In this document: positions 1 through 8,439 of the stretch, in pieces
Layout: the number at the start of each line of letters is the position of its first letter
Numbering within the stretch: position 1 is the stretch's first letter
Source: Allopusillimonas ginsengisoli
GTDB taxonomy: Bacteria > Pseudomonadota > Gammaproteobacteria > Burkholderiales > Burkholderiaceae_B
Assembly: GCA_005239165.1 (NCBI GenBank)
Contig: RAPG01000005.1
Span: forward strand, 223,949 to 287,948
Length of the DNA: 64,000 bases
Direction of reading: 5' to 3'
Program-made: the position numbers and the translations under genes
Notes under the pieces: generated by a model
Told to the model about the DNA's origin: nothing
Databases searched by the model: none
What the model saw: the letters and a program-made list of their open reading frames with translations, nothing else

Positions 1-351
1 ACGCGTTATGCGCGTCCTCTGGAGGTGCTCACACCGCACACGCGGGTGCAGCGTTTTGAGCAAATCGAAAAGCTGCTGCAAGAGTGGACACCCGACCGCA
101 TTGTCGTGGGGCTGCCACTGACCACTGAAGGTGGCGAGCAGTATCACAGCTTGCGGTGCAGGCGTTTTGCCAATCAGCTACACGGACGTTTCGGTGTTGA
201 CGTCGTGCTGGTGGACGAACGCGGTTCCAGCCTTGAGGCTCAGGAGATCCTGGGCAACAACCAGCCCGATGACGCTATGGCGGCGGCGGTTATATTGCAA
301 CGCTACCTGGACGCCTTAGACCACTCAGCAGAACAGGAAGGTAACGGTTGA
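1..351 (+). CDS. ruvX: YqgF/RuvX family Holliday junction resolvase-like protein (5' truncated by window edge)
   Basis: The reading frame is open from base 1, so the N-terminus lies outside the window; 116 residues are visible. It matches the RNase H-like YqgF family: the central strand IVVGLPL, RRFANQLHGRFGV, the acidic VDERGSS motif and a C-terminal DDAMAAAVILQRYLD helix that carries another conserved acidic site. YqgF proteins act on nucleic acids and have been linked to pre-16S rRNA 5' end maturation. The stop codon overlaps the TTG start of the next gene, so the two are probably cotranscribed. Confidence 0.9.
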   Translation, partial: TRYARPLEVLTPHTRVQRFEQIEKLLQEWTPDRIVVGLPLTTEGGEQYHSLRCRRFANQLHGRFGVDVVLVDERGSSLEAQEILGNNQPDDAMAAAVILQRYLDALDHSAEQEGNG

Positions 352-1121
352 GGCTGTTGCGTTTCATTCCGAGGCTGGTTCTTCTGATCCTGTGGATCAT
401 TACCGCATTGCTGTGTGTGATTGGCGTGTTTCCCCTGGCATCGCAGCGTCTGCGCGACAGCGTTACCCAGGGCTGGTCGAGAGCGCTTATGTGGCTTTGT
501 GGTGTGCAGGTCATTATTAAGGGTGAGCCGCGCAAGAGGCCGCCTTTCATGCTGGTCGCCAATCATGTGTCCTGGGTTGATATTTTCGTGCTTAACAGCG
601 TTTGCCCCACGTTGTTTGTCGCCAAAAATGAGGTTAGGCGCTGGCCATTGCTGGGCTGGCTGGCAGCTGGTTCAGGTACGGTTTTCATTCAGCGCGGCAG
701 GCGCAGCGCGCTCGGCAAGGCCAGCATCCAGATCAGGGAGCGATTTGCGCGTGGCAATGTCGTAGGGCTGTTTCCCGAAGGAACTACCTCGTCTGGCTAT
801 GATGTGGGGCCGTTTCATTCAAGCCTGTTTCAGGCGGCGATTGATTCGGGTATTGATATCCAGCCGGTTGCATTGCGTTTTTTGCACACAGGCGCACGCA
901 GTGATTATGTATCTTTTGTGGGCGAGCAAAGCATGGTGCAGAATATCTGGCGATTGTTAAGCACCACAGGGGTAGCTGTAGAGGCCGTGTTTTTGCCCGT
1001 CATGCCCCATGCCGACTGTTTTCAGCAGGGCCGCTCACATGCGGCAGCACACGCACGCCAGGCCATTCGCAAAGCTGTTATAGCTCAGGCTCAGTCAACG
1101 TCTGTCACAGACAGCCTCTAA
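348..1121 (+). CDS. plsC: 1-acyl-sn-glycerol-3-phosphate acyltransferase
   Basis: A 257-residue inner-membrane acyltransferase expected to turn lysophosphatidic acid into phosphatidic acid with acyl-ACP or acyl-CoA. The N-terminal hydrophobic anchor spans about residues 7-30. The HX4D catalytic motif is NHVSWVD (72-78) and the substrate-binding motif FPEGT is at 142-146. The TTG start is chosen because it overlaps the ruvX stop (TTGA) and follows an AGGAAGG ribosome site. The 3' end overlaps the convergent apaH stop by 4 bp. It could also be an OlsA-type lyso-ornithine acyltransferase, which the sequence does not exclude. Confidence 0.88.
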   Translation: MRLLRFIPRLVLLILWIITALLCVIGVFPLASQRLRDSVTQGWSRALMWLCGVQVIIKGEPRKRPPFMLVANHVSWVDIFVLNSVCPTLFVAKNEVRRWPLLGWLAAGSGTVFIQRGRRSALGKASIQIRERFARGNVVGLFPEGTTSSGYDVGPFHSSLFQAAIDSGIDIQPVALRFLHTGARSDYVSFVGEQSMVQNIWRLLSTTGVAVEAVFLPVMPHADCFQQGRSHAAAHARQAIRKAVIAQAQSTSVTDSL

Positions 1122-1963
1122 TCGCCCGAATGTTGTCCAGGCTGCTTTTGCCGTGTACAAGGCACCTGAATCAGAGCGCGGTCTCGCAAGCGCATCGCTG
1201 TTAGCTGACGTCCCCAGACACAGCCCGTATCCAGGCAGATTGCATCGGGCCGCATCAACAGACCCAGTGTGGACCAGTGGCCGAACACCACGGGGTCTTC
1301 CAGTTTTCGATCTGGCGCGTCATACCAGGGCATTAAATGCCCATCGTGAAAGGGGGCGCCTTTTTCCTGAAAATTCATGCGTCCCTGAGCGTCGCACATG
1401 CGCATGCGTGTGAGTGCATTGATGATGGCACGCAGTCGATCTTCGCCCTGCAAGTCGTCATGCCAGATGTCAGGCTGGTTGCCATACATGGTAGCCAGGT
1501 TTTGCTTCCAGTCATCGTGGCGCAAGGCCGCTTCAGCCTCGGCAGCCAGTGACAGGGTTTTTTGGGTGTCCCATTGTGGTGGTACGCCTGCGTGCACCAT
1601 GAGATAGCCTTCGCCATAATGCGCCAGCGGCTGGTGTCGCAGCCAGCCGATCAGCGCGTCGGCATCAGGGGCCTCGAGAATGTCTGACAGGGTGTCTGCC
1701 TTCTTTAGCCGGCCGGCGCCTGCGGCAATCGCCAGCAAATGCAGGTCATGGTTTCCGAGTATGCATACAGCACGGTCGCCCAAGGCTATGATTTTTCGCA
1801 GGGTGCCCAGGGAGTCTGGCCCGCGGTTGACCAGATCGCCGGCAAACCACAGCCTCGCGCGAGGGTCTAGCGCGATGTCGGGGTGGGTGAGCAGCGCTTC
1901 CAGGGGCTGGCAGCACCCCTGCAGGTCTCCGACGACCCAGGTATCGGGTGTGGGTGCCGTCAT
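1118..1963 (-). CDS. apaH: symmetrical bis(5'-nucleosyl)-tetraphosphatase (Ap4A hydrolase)
   Basis: A 281-residue calcineurin-type metallophosphoesterase that splits Ap4A into two ADP. The metal-binding signature is complete: GDLQGC (12-17), GDLVNRGPDS (42-51) and GNHDLHL (70-76), with further His residues toward the C-terminus. The length is typical of ApaH. It is convergent with plsC, and about 60 bp separate its start from the end of lptG on the same strand. Confidence 0.95.
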   Translation of the reverse strand: MTAPTPDTWVVGDLQGCCQPLEALLTHPDIALDPRARLWFAGDLVNRGPDSLGTLRKIIALGDRAVCILGNHDLHLLAIAAGAGRLKKADTLSDILEAPDADALIGWLRHQPLAHYGEGYLMVHAGVPPQWDTQKTLSLAAEAEAALRHDDWKQNLATMYGNQPDIWHDDLQGEDRLRAIINALTRMRMCDAQGRMNFQEKGAPFHDGHLMPWYDAPDRKLEDPVVFGHWSTLGLLMRPDAICLDTGCVWGRQLTAMRLRDRALIQVPCTRQKQPGQHSGD

Positions 1964-2024
1964 GACGAACGGTGGTCGTGAGACCGGGGTGCATCCTGAT
2001 GGGTGGCGATCTGCGGCAGGGAAC

Positions 2025-3203
2025 TCATACTGGCCTCTTGCTCCAGGGCATGCGTGTGCGGTTGATGCGACGCACGTTGTGCTGGTTTTCCATCAGAAAG
2101 AGCGCGCCCAGGGCAATGGCCAGCGCACCAATATTGGGAAGCAGCGCCGTCGTCCAGGGCGGCCACCTGCCCAGCATGCCAACGTTCAGGGCAAGCTGGT
2201 TCAGCATAAAGAACCCGACACCCAGCAAGATGCCGATAAACACCTTGCTGCCCACGCCGCCGCGCCGAGTTTGCATAAAGCCTATGGGTGCTGCGATAGT
2301 GATCATGACCAGCAGCGTAAAGGGGTACGCCATTTTGCGCCAGAGCGCGACGACCTGTCGGTCTGTCTGCAAATGATTGGCTCGCAGATAGCTGATGTAG
2401 TCATACAGATCAAACATCGACATGCGCTCAGGGGTCAAAATGCGCGCAATCAGACGCTCGGGTGTCAGTGTGGTGGGGAGTACCCGCTGGGGCAGATCTG
2501 AAATGTGTGTGAGCGGCGCGTCGGGTGTGCGCGCATCAGCCAGCGCCGACACCGCGCCTGCGTCGATGGCTGTCTGATGTACGTTTGTCAGCACCAGCTT
2601 GCCATCGGTGAAACGGCCTTCTTCGGCCTGCGAAAATTTCTGCAGCCGCATGTCGTCATCAAGCTCGTAAATCTTGATGTCGCCGACTGTGCCGCTAGGC
2701 TTTAGTGTCTCGATATTAATTAAGCGCGTACCACCTTTGTCGTCAGCCTCTTTGAACCAGTAACCGCTATTGAAGCGGCCGCCATCTGATTGTCCGAGCA
2801 ACAGCAGCTTGGCCTCGCTGGTTTTCAGCTCGGCGGCTGGCGTGACGAATTCTGACAAGATAAATGCCATAAATACCAGCGGCAGGGTAGCCACCCAGAG
2901 CATGCGCATCAGCTTCATGCCACTGACGCCCGATACGCGCAAAATGACCAGCTCGTTGCGTTGCGCCAGACCGGCCAGCGCCAGAATTGCTCCAATCAGC
3001 AGCCCTATCGGCAGCAGATCGTACAGACGGGTGGGCAATGCCAGGGCCTGCAGGTAAAACAGATTCAGCAGTGAAAATTTGGCGCTGATCTCATCCAGCT
3101 CTTCAATGAGAGAGAAGAACGAGAACAGGCCTATCAGTGCGATTAATACAACGGCACTGGAGCGATAAATTTCGCTGGCAAGGTAGCGGCGGGCGGTTCG
3201 CAT
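2025..3203 (-). CDS. lptG: LPS export ABC transporter permease LptG
   Basis: A 392-residue YjgP/YjgQ-family permease that, with LptF and LptB, extracts lipopolysaccharide from the inner membrane. It has N-terminal membrane segments (about 15-40, 55-80, 98-120), a central periplasmic beta-jellyroll region and three C-terminal segments. The stretch LAQRNELVILRVSGVSG is the conserved cytoplasmic coupling region, and the protein resembles E. coli LptG more than LptF. lptF is usually adjacent, but here the upstream neighbour is mtgA, about 150 bp away, so lptF must lie elsewhere. Confidence 0.9.
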   Translation of the reverse strand: MRTARRYLASEIYRSSAVVLIALIGLFSFFSLIEELDEISAKFSLLNLFYLQALALPTRLYDLLPIGLLIGAILALAGLAQRNELVILRVSGVSGMKLMRMLWVATLPLVFMAFILSEFVTPAAELKTSEAKLLLLGQSDGGRFNSGYWFKEADDKGGTRLINIETLKPSGTVGDIKIYELDDDMRLQKFSQAEEGRFTDGKLVLTNVHQTAIDAGAVSALADARTPDAPLTHISDLPQRVLPTTLTPERLIARILTPERMSMFDLYDYISYLRANHLQTDRQVVALWRKMAYPFTLLVMITIAAPIGFMQTRRGGVGSKVFIGILLGVGFFMLNQLALNVGMLGRWPPWTTALLPNIGALAIALGALFLMENQHNVRRINRTRMPWSKRPV

Positions 3204-3353
3204 TGAGGATGTTGGGCGCTTGTAACGTGGTTCTGTACGTGTAAAACAGCAAGATTAACACTTGCGTGGGGGCGGGCGGTGAGTAGCGCGGCGGTCTCAG
3301 CCAAAAGAAGTTGATCGGCTGTGCGTAATGAGGTGATCAGCTAAAGGGTGGAG

Positions 3354-4073
3354 TCAGGGGATTTCGACCAGTCGCATGCGATGCTGGATGGTATTGCTGC
3401 GCGACCGAAGATATGACGTATTGGAATGGGCATCATAGTAAACCGGGTTCGGCAACATGGCAGCCAGCTTTGCAGCCTGAGCGGCGCTGAGCGCGCCAGC
3501 TCCGGTCTTGAAATAATGCCTGGCAGCCGCTTCAGCACCGAATACACTGGTGCCCCATTGCGCTACATTAAGATACAGCTCAAGAATGCGTTTTTTGCTC
3601 ATGACCAGCTCGATCATGTACGTCAATATAAGTTCCTGGCCTTTGCGCCAGTAAGTACGTGAGCCCGACAAGAACATGTTTTTGGCCAATTGCTGGCTGA
3701 TCGTTGATCCTCCCCGCCTCTTGGCCTTGCCCTTGCTTGCCTGCCTGCGGTTGTACTCCCATGCTTTCCGTATGGCGTCCCATTCGACCCCGCCATGGTT
3801 CAGAAAGTTGGCGTCCTCGGAGGCAACCACCGCACGCTTTAAGTGATTGCTGATCTTGTCGTAGGGCACCCACTGTTGTGTGACCCTGGCTTTTGGATCT
3901 TGCAGGCGCAGCTCGGCCTGTGCGGCATTCATGAAGGCGCTGCTTGAAGGGTTGCGCACACTGAGCCACAACACCATGACGAACAGGCCAAACTGGTACA
4001 GCAGCAGGGCGATAAAGGCCAGCAGTATGGCAAAGGCTGCGACTTTTAGTTTGTTTACCCTGCGGCGCGTCAT
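3354..4073 (-). CDS. mtgA: monofunctional biosynthetic peptidoglycan transglycosylase
   Basis: A 239-residue GT51 glycosyltransferase that polymerises lipid II into glycan strands at the inner membrane. A single N-terminal membrane helix (about 11-33) precedes the catalytic domain. Visible GT51 motifs are EDANFLNHGGV (catalytic Glu at about 86), GGSTISQQLAKN and the KRILELYLN region. The C-terminus is slightly short relative to many MtgA proteins but all core motifs are present. It starts only 3 bp after the aroE stop, consistent with an operon with aroE and the TonB-like gene. Confidence 0.95.
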   Translation of the reverse strand: MTRRRVNKLKVAAFAILLAFIALLLYQFGLFVMVLWLSVRNPSSSAFMNAAQAELRLQDPKARVTQQWVPYDKISNHLKRAVVASEDANFLNHGGVEWDAIRKAWEYNRRQASKGKAKRRGGSTISQQLAKNMFLSGSRTYWRKGQELILTYMIELVMSKKRILELYLNVAQWGTSVFGAEAAARHYFKTGAGALSAAQAAKLAAMLPNPVYYDAHSNTSYLRSRSNTIQHRMRLVEIP

Positions 4074-4076
4074 GGC

Positions 4077-4931
4077 TTAGCCTTGCGCCAGCTGTCTGCG
4101 TACAGCGTTCAAAACGACCTGCACGTCGGGCATGACGCCATGCCAGATCAGAAAGCTGGCCGCTGCCTGAGCTACCAGCATACCCAGACCGTCGGCCGTC
4201 TGGGCCGCGCCTTCACTGGCTGCCTGACGCATGAAAGGAGTTGGCTGTGCACCGTACATCATGTCATAGGCCAATGCGCCTGATGCGTAAATGCCTGGAG
4301 GAAGTGCTGGTGGCTTATCGCCCAGGCTGCTTGAAGTGGCGTTGATGACGATATCCCATGGCCCGCCAGCCTCGTCCAGCGAACCCGCGTGCAGGATGTT
4401 GCGAAACTGGCGGGCATGGGAAAGCACATGATCGCGCAGTTGATGAGCCCGGTCAGGACTGCGGTTAATAACCCGCAGTTGGGCGCAGCCCGCTTCCAAC
4501 AGTGGGAAAATTACGCCTCTTGCCGCTCCGCCGGCGCCGATAAGCAACACATTGCGATCGCGTGGCGGAAAGCCCAGGTCGCGCAGGTCGTCCAGCAGCC
4601 CGACTCCGTCGGTATTGCAGCCGTGAAGCTGGCCGTGTTCCATCCAGAGCGTGTTGACGGCACCAGCAAGCTGCGCTCTTGAACTCAGATGCTGCTGAGC
4701 GAGCTTGCAGGCTTGTTCTTTGAAGGGCACTGTAACGTTCAGGCCCCCGCCTCCCTGTGCAAAGAAGTCGTTCACCGCTTGGGCAAAGCCGTCGATGGGT
4801 GCCAGAAGCCGGTCATAAACAAGTGTCTTACCTGTCTGTTGGGCAAACGCGCCATGAATAAAAGGCGATCGGCTGTGCTCTACCGGGTTGCCGATAACAG
4901 CGTAACGGTGTGGAACGGAGGTGATAGTCAC
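4077..4931 (-). CDS. aroE: shikimate dehydrogenase (NADP+)
   Basis: Reduces 3-dehydroshikimate to shikimate in aromatic amino acid biosynthesis. With the GTG start at 4931 the protein has 284 residues. Landmarks are the shikimate-binding EHSRSP loop (18-23), NVTVPFK with the catalytic Lys at about 71, NTDG at 106-109 and the nucleotide-binding GAGGAARG at 132-139. I prefer this GTG to an ATG 39 bp upstream because it overlaps the stop of the preceding gene (GTGA) and begins just before the conserved RYAVIGNP strand. The longer start would add 13 residues. Confidence 0.93.
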   Translation of the reverse strand: MTITSVPHRYAVIGNPVEHSRSPFIHGAFAQQTGKTLVYDRLLAPIDGFAQAVNDFFAQGGGGLNVTVPFKEQACKLAQQHLSSRAQLAGAVNTLWMEHGQLHGCNTDGVGLLDDLRDLGFPPRDRNVLLIGAGGAARGVIFPLLEAGCAQLRVINRSPDRAHQLRDHVLSHARQFRNILHAGSLDEAGGPWDIVINATSSSLGDKPPALPPGIYASGALAYDMMYGAQPTPFMRQAASEGAAQTADGLGMLVAQAAASFLIWHGVMPDVQVVLNAVRRQLAQG

Positions 4932-5821
4932 GGGACGGCGGTTTCCAGTTTCTGGTTGATGAAATTCCATGTGCGGGTAATGACAAGCACATCTGTTTTG
5001 TCTGCAATGGGTTCAGGCAACGGTGCAAAGGGTGCGGCCAGCTGAACAATGCGTGCGGCGGCCAGATTCAGGATGGCGTGCTGCGATGGGCGGTTGATCT
5101 CTATACGCGCCAGCGAACCATCGCGCTTAATATATACCGTGAGTTGCAGGCTGCCGTATACCTTGCCCCTGGCTTCTGGCGGATAGTGTTGTGTGCCCAA
5201 CAATTCAATTTTCTTGCGCCAGGCCTCCACATACTCGGCATAGTCGGCCTTGGCTGCAGAGGGCCCCAGATACAGCCGGCGAGGTTGGGCGTTGTACTGC
5301 TCGACCCGCTCTTTGATGGCGCTGATGCGTGCATTGAGTATCAGGCTTTCCTGGTTGCGGGAATCAGCCCCGGGCGTGTCGGAACGCTCAAACAGGTCAG
5401 GCTGTTTACGCTCTGCCAGTACCTGTTGCCGGGACTGCAGTTGCGTGTAAAGACGTTGCTGCTCTTCTTCAAGCTCTTCCTGACGCTTGCGCAATGCAGC
5501 CAATACGACTTCGTCGGCAGACTGTTCTGCCGTTCGCGGCAGCGGCGAGGTGGCATAGCCGGCAGCTGCCGTGCCGCCGCCGTCAAGCTGTTTTTGAGCC
5601 AGCAACGTCGGCTGCAAAGGCGCAGCCTCGGTGTATGTGTTGACCAGTGTTACCTCAAGCCTGCTGGGTTGCGGTGCCGGCCCGGGAGGGCTGACGAACC
5701 GCAGGGCCAGCAGTGCCGCGTGTATGGCCAGCGAAATAATGACCGCAATCGCCATGTAATCGCTGCGTTGCGTCCGGAGGTAGGCCGGATGGGCCTCCGG
5801 CAAGGCAGTGGGTGTTGGCAT
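4928..5821 (-). CDS. TonB-family energy transducer protein
   Basis: A 297-residue inner-membrane-anchored periplasmic protein. One transmembrane helix (about 22-42) is followed by a linker, a charged coiled-coil stretch rich in Glu and Gln (about 105-135) and a C-terminal TonB-like domain (about 215-297) with the typical YPPEARGKVYGSLQLTVYI start. TonB domains couple the proton motive force to outer-membrane receptors. No exbB or exbD is adjacent, and the position between an RNB ribonuclease and aroE suggests a housekeeping role, so a dedicated iron-uptake role is not implied. Confidence 0.82.
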   Translation of the reverse strand: MPTPTALPEAHPAYLRTQRSDYMAIAVIISLAIHAALLALRFVSPPGPAPQPSRLEVTLVNTYTEAAPLQPTLLAQKQLDGGGTAAAGYATSPLPRTAEQSADEVVLAALRKRQEELEEEQQRLYTQLQSRQQVLAERKQPDLFERSDTPGADSRNQESLILNARISAIKERVEQYNAQPRRLYLGPSAAKADYAEYVEAWRKKIELLGTQHYPPEARGKVYGSLQLTVYIKRDGSLARIEINRPSQHAILNLAAARIVQLAAPFAPLPEPIADKTDVLVITRTWNFINQKLETAVP

Positions 5822-5848
5822 GCGTCGTCACAGGACCAGAAGGCGTGC

Positions 5849-7735
5849 TCAGGCTGCTTCGACTTCGCGCAGCCTGCACTCAAGTTCAAGAGCCAGTTCA
5901 TCGTAGCCCAGGATGTCCAGGGTTACGAGCTGTCCACGCTCGAGTACCGGCAAAGCGGGCACCCGCGTGACGAAGGGTGCGCAGTCGAGTCGCACCAGAT
6001 CGTCGCGGATTACAGTGCCCTGGACGCTGTGCATCTCTTGTTGTTGCAGCCAGCGAATGCACCAATAACGCTCCATAGACGACTGGAAATCGCTCCAGGC
6101 CGCATACTGAGCATCAAAGCCGCCAATAATGGCGAACAAGTCTGCATCTTTGGGCTTGAACGGTGCGACCAGGCGGGCAGAAATACCATGTTCGGCTGCC
6201 GCCATGATTTGCCACTGATTTACCAGGTCTACGTAGCGGCGCAGGGGTGAAGTTGACCAGGCGTAATATGGCACGCCAATGGCTTCATGGGGCAGGGCGT
6301 GGGTAGACATGCGTACTTTGCCTGTCTGCTGTGAGCGATAAATGCCTGGCACGCCATGCTTGGCCAATAAGCCGCCCCAGAGATTGTTGGTCAGTATCAT
6401 GTACTCGGCCACCAGACGGTCAAGCGGCGCATTGCGCCGGCGCGGCACCAGCCGCACCGGCGTTTGCGGATCGTCGTAAGGGCCGTCGAGCTCGAACGAA
6501 TACTCGACCCGGTTATTGTTTTCAGGCTTGCCCCGCACTACATCGCGCTGGGCAGAGAGATGTTGTGCGTAGCGCCAGAGTGGGCGCAGCCAGTCGCCAT
6601 ACGGAAGTTCGGCTTCGGGGTTGTTTAAAGCATCTTCGGTGACCAGGGCGTCCAGCGTATTGTGGCGAAGATTTTCTTGTATCTTTATGCGTTCGAGGCG
6701 TGTTTCTTCAGCAAGCAACTCGCCTGTGGCAAGGTTGGCCGTAACATAAAGCGACAGGCAGGGGCGCACCTGACCGGCGTCGAGTGAAAAGGTACTGATG
6801 AGTTCGCGAGGCAGCATGGGTATCTTCAGCCCCGGTATGTACACGGTGGACATGCGTTCGCGTGCCAGCAGATCGAGATCATTGTCGCGCGCAACTGCCA
6901 GACCGGGCGCGGCAATATGAATGCCTATGCGCACCACGTCATCGCCCATCGGCGTGACCGACATGGCGTCATCGACCTCTATGGTGCTGATGTCATCAAC
7001 TGAATACGCCGTAACCTCTGCCATCGGCAGCTCGTCGCCCAGGTTTGAGACGGTTACAGGCGGGTGCTCCGTGCCTTTTGGAAAGTGGGTGGAAAAGAAG
7101 CGGTGTTGGTGCAGGGCCAGAGCGTTAGGCCATGCGCCGCATTCCAGCAGCAGTCTTTCGGGCGTGGTCTGGCGCTGCTGCACGGCTGCTTCAAAGGCTT
7201 TCCATTCAAGCGTGTTTTTGTCAGGCTTATTGAGAAACGAGTTGGCAACAGCGGCGATGGGCTCTGGCAGTTTGCCGGCCACCAGCTCTTCCGTCCATTG
7301 CTGTTGCTGTTCGGCTTGCTTGCGTTTTTTTTCAATAGCGGCCAAGGCCGCCTTAAGTATGTCTGGCGGTGCGGGACGATAGCGGCCTTTGCCGCGGCGG
7401 TGAAAATACGCCGGTGCGCTGTTTAGCGCGAAAATAAGGCCGGCTTTCTCGACGGCCGTCGGAGGATGGCCAAAGTATTCTTCGGCAAAATTTTCGGCAG
7501 CAAACTCGTCTTGTGGCGCACATTCCCACAGAAAATCGACGTCAAGGGTGGTAGCCAGGGCTTGTGCCTGCTGCAGCATCTCGGCGGGCGCCGGCTGCTC
7601 AAAACTGAACAGCACGATGGCCCTCTTGATTTTGCTGCGCTTGCCCGACGCCGACTCGACCTGCAAGGTGGAGTCGCTCTCCGAGAATATTTTTTCAGCC
7701 TTGAAGTTACCGCTGTCTTCGTAGAGAACGTACAT
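5849..7735 (-). CDS. RNB-domain ribonuclease (RNase II/R superfamily)
   Basis: A 628-residue protein with the RNB exonuclease domain starting at about residue 245. The catalytic acidic cluster reads DDIS (247-250) and DDAM (255-258), and the later WSTSPLRRYVDL segment is also diagnostic. The N-terminal 230 residues do not look like the usual tandem cold-shock domains of RNase R, and the C-terminal tail is a short S1-like beta region. It therefore looks like the shorter betaproteobacterial RNase II-type protein. It is expected to degrade single-stranded RNA 3' to 5' in the cytoplasm. Confidence 0.9.
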   Translation of the reverse strand: MYVLYEDSGNFKAEKIFSESDSTLQVESASGKRSKIKRAIVLFSFEQPAPAEMLQQAQALATTLDVDFLWECAPQDEFAAENFAEEYFGHPPTAVEKAGLIFALNSAPAYFHRRGKGRYRPAPPDILKAALAAIEKKRKQAEQQQQWTEELVAGKLPEPIAAVANSFLNKPDKNTLEWKAFEAAVQQRQTTPERLLLECGAWPNALALHQHRFFSTHFPKGTEHPPVTVSNLGDELPMAEVTAYSVDDISTIEVDDAMSVTPMGDDVVRIGIHIAAPGLAVARDNDLDLLARERMSTVYIPGLKIPMLPRELISTFSLDAGQVRPCLSLYVTANLATGELLAEETRLERIKIQENLRHNTLDALVTEDALNNPEAELPYGDWLRPLWRYAQHLSAQRDVVRGKPENNNRVEYSFELDGPYDDPQTPVRLVPRRRNAPLDRLVAEYMILTNNLWGGLLAKHGVPGIYRSQQTGKVRMSTHALPHEAIGVPYYAWSTSPLRRYVDLVNQWQIMAAAEHGISARLVAPFKPKDADLFAIIGGFDAQYAAWSDFQSSMERYWCIRWLQQQEMHSVQGTVIRDDLVRLDCAPFVTRVPALPVLERGQLVTLDILGYDELALELECRLREVEAA

Positions 7736-7765
7736 AATGATCCGTAGCGATACGGGAGTGCCGTA

Positions 7766-8382
7766 TCAGGTTTTTGGGGTGGGGCCAGGCGACGCGGACC
7801 CGAGTGCAAAGTCGAGCACTTCTGGTAGCCACTGTTCGAACCCGGTCAGGCCATGGTCGCCGCCTTCAAGAATGTGACCATGGCTGCCTGCGTACCAGTC
7901 AGCCATTTCGCGCCAGTCGAGCACTTCATCGCCTTTTGCTGCGAGAAGATAATACCGGCCGGGGTCAGCAGGACGACTTGTGGCTATGTCTGCAAGCTCG
8001 CTGACGTACTCCGGCAAAAAACAAATGGTGCGTCAGAATGATACAGGCTGTGCTCACCCACCTGGCTTGCCAGGTCGCGAGCGGCATGAACTGCCGGGTT
8101 TAGTACGACAGCGCGGCACTTCCAGTGTTCTGCAAGGTTGTTGGCGTAATAGCCGCCCAGGGATGAGCCGATAATGGCCAGGTCGCTAGCCAGGTCGATG
8201 CCGGTTCTGGCCTGAGCCTGTTGCACCAGTTGCTTGCACAGGTCTATGGCCGCACGCGGACTGGCGGGTAGCTGAGGGCAGATCCACCGGTCTTGCAAGC
8301 CTCGTTCTTGCATGGCCTGAGCCATCAGCGTTGCCTTGTAAGACTGGGGCGAGGAGCGAAAACCGTGCAGATAAAGAATCAT
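7766..8382 (-). CDS. YqiA/YcfP-family alpha/beta-hydrolase esterase, frameshifted
   Basis: Two overlapping frames (7984-8382 and 7766-8017) together encode one protein of about 205 residues. The first carries LYLHGFRSSP and the nucleophile elbow GSSLGG (Ser at about 74); the second begins PEYVSELADI and carries the catalytic GGDHGL histidine. Adding one base in the six-base A run at 8016-8021 (T on the coding strand) joins them as FVFLPEYVSEL, as expected for the family. I interpret the break as a sequencing deletion, although a real frameshift is possible. The substrate is unknown; E. coli YqiA is an acyl-CoA and p-nitrophenyl ester hydrolase. Confidence 0.82.
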
Positions 8383-8439
8383 GCTTGCCTTGTCGGAAAA
8401 TAGGTGTTCATGACATGAGGGTACGGACTGCCTGTGCCA

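Noticed and set aside
5078..6250. 390-codon plus-strand frame opposite the tonB-like and RNB genes
   Set aside because: It is a shadow with no domain pattern; both minus-strand genes are clear.
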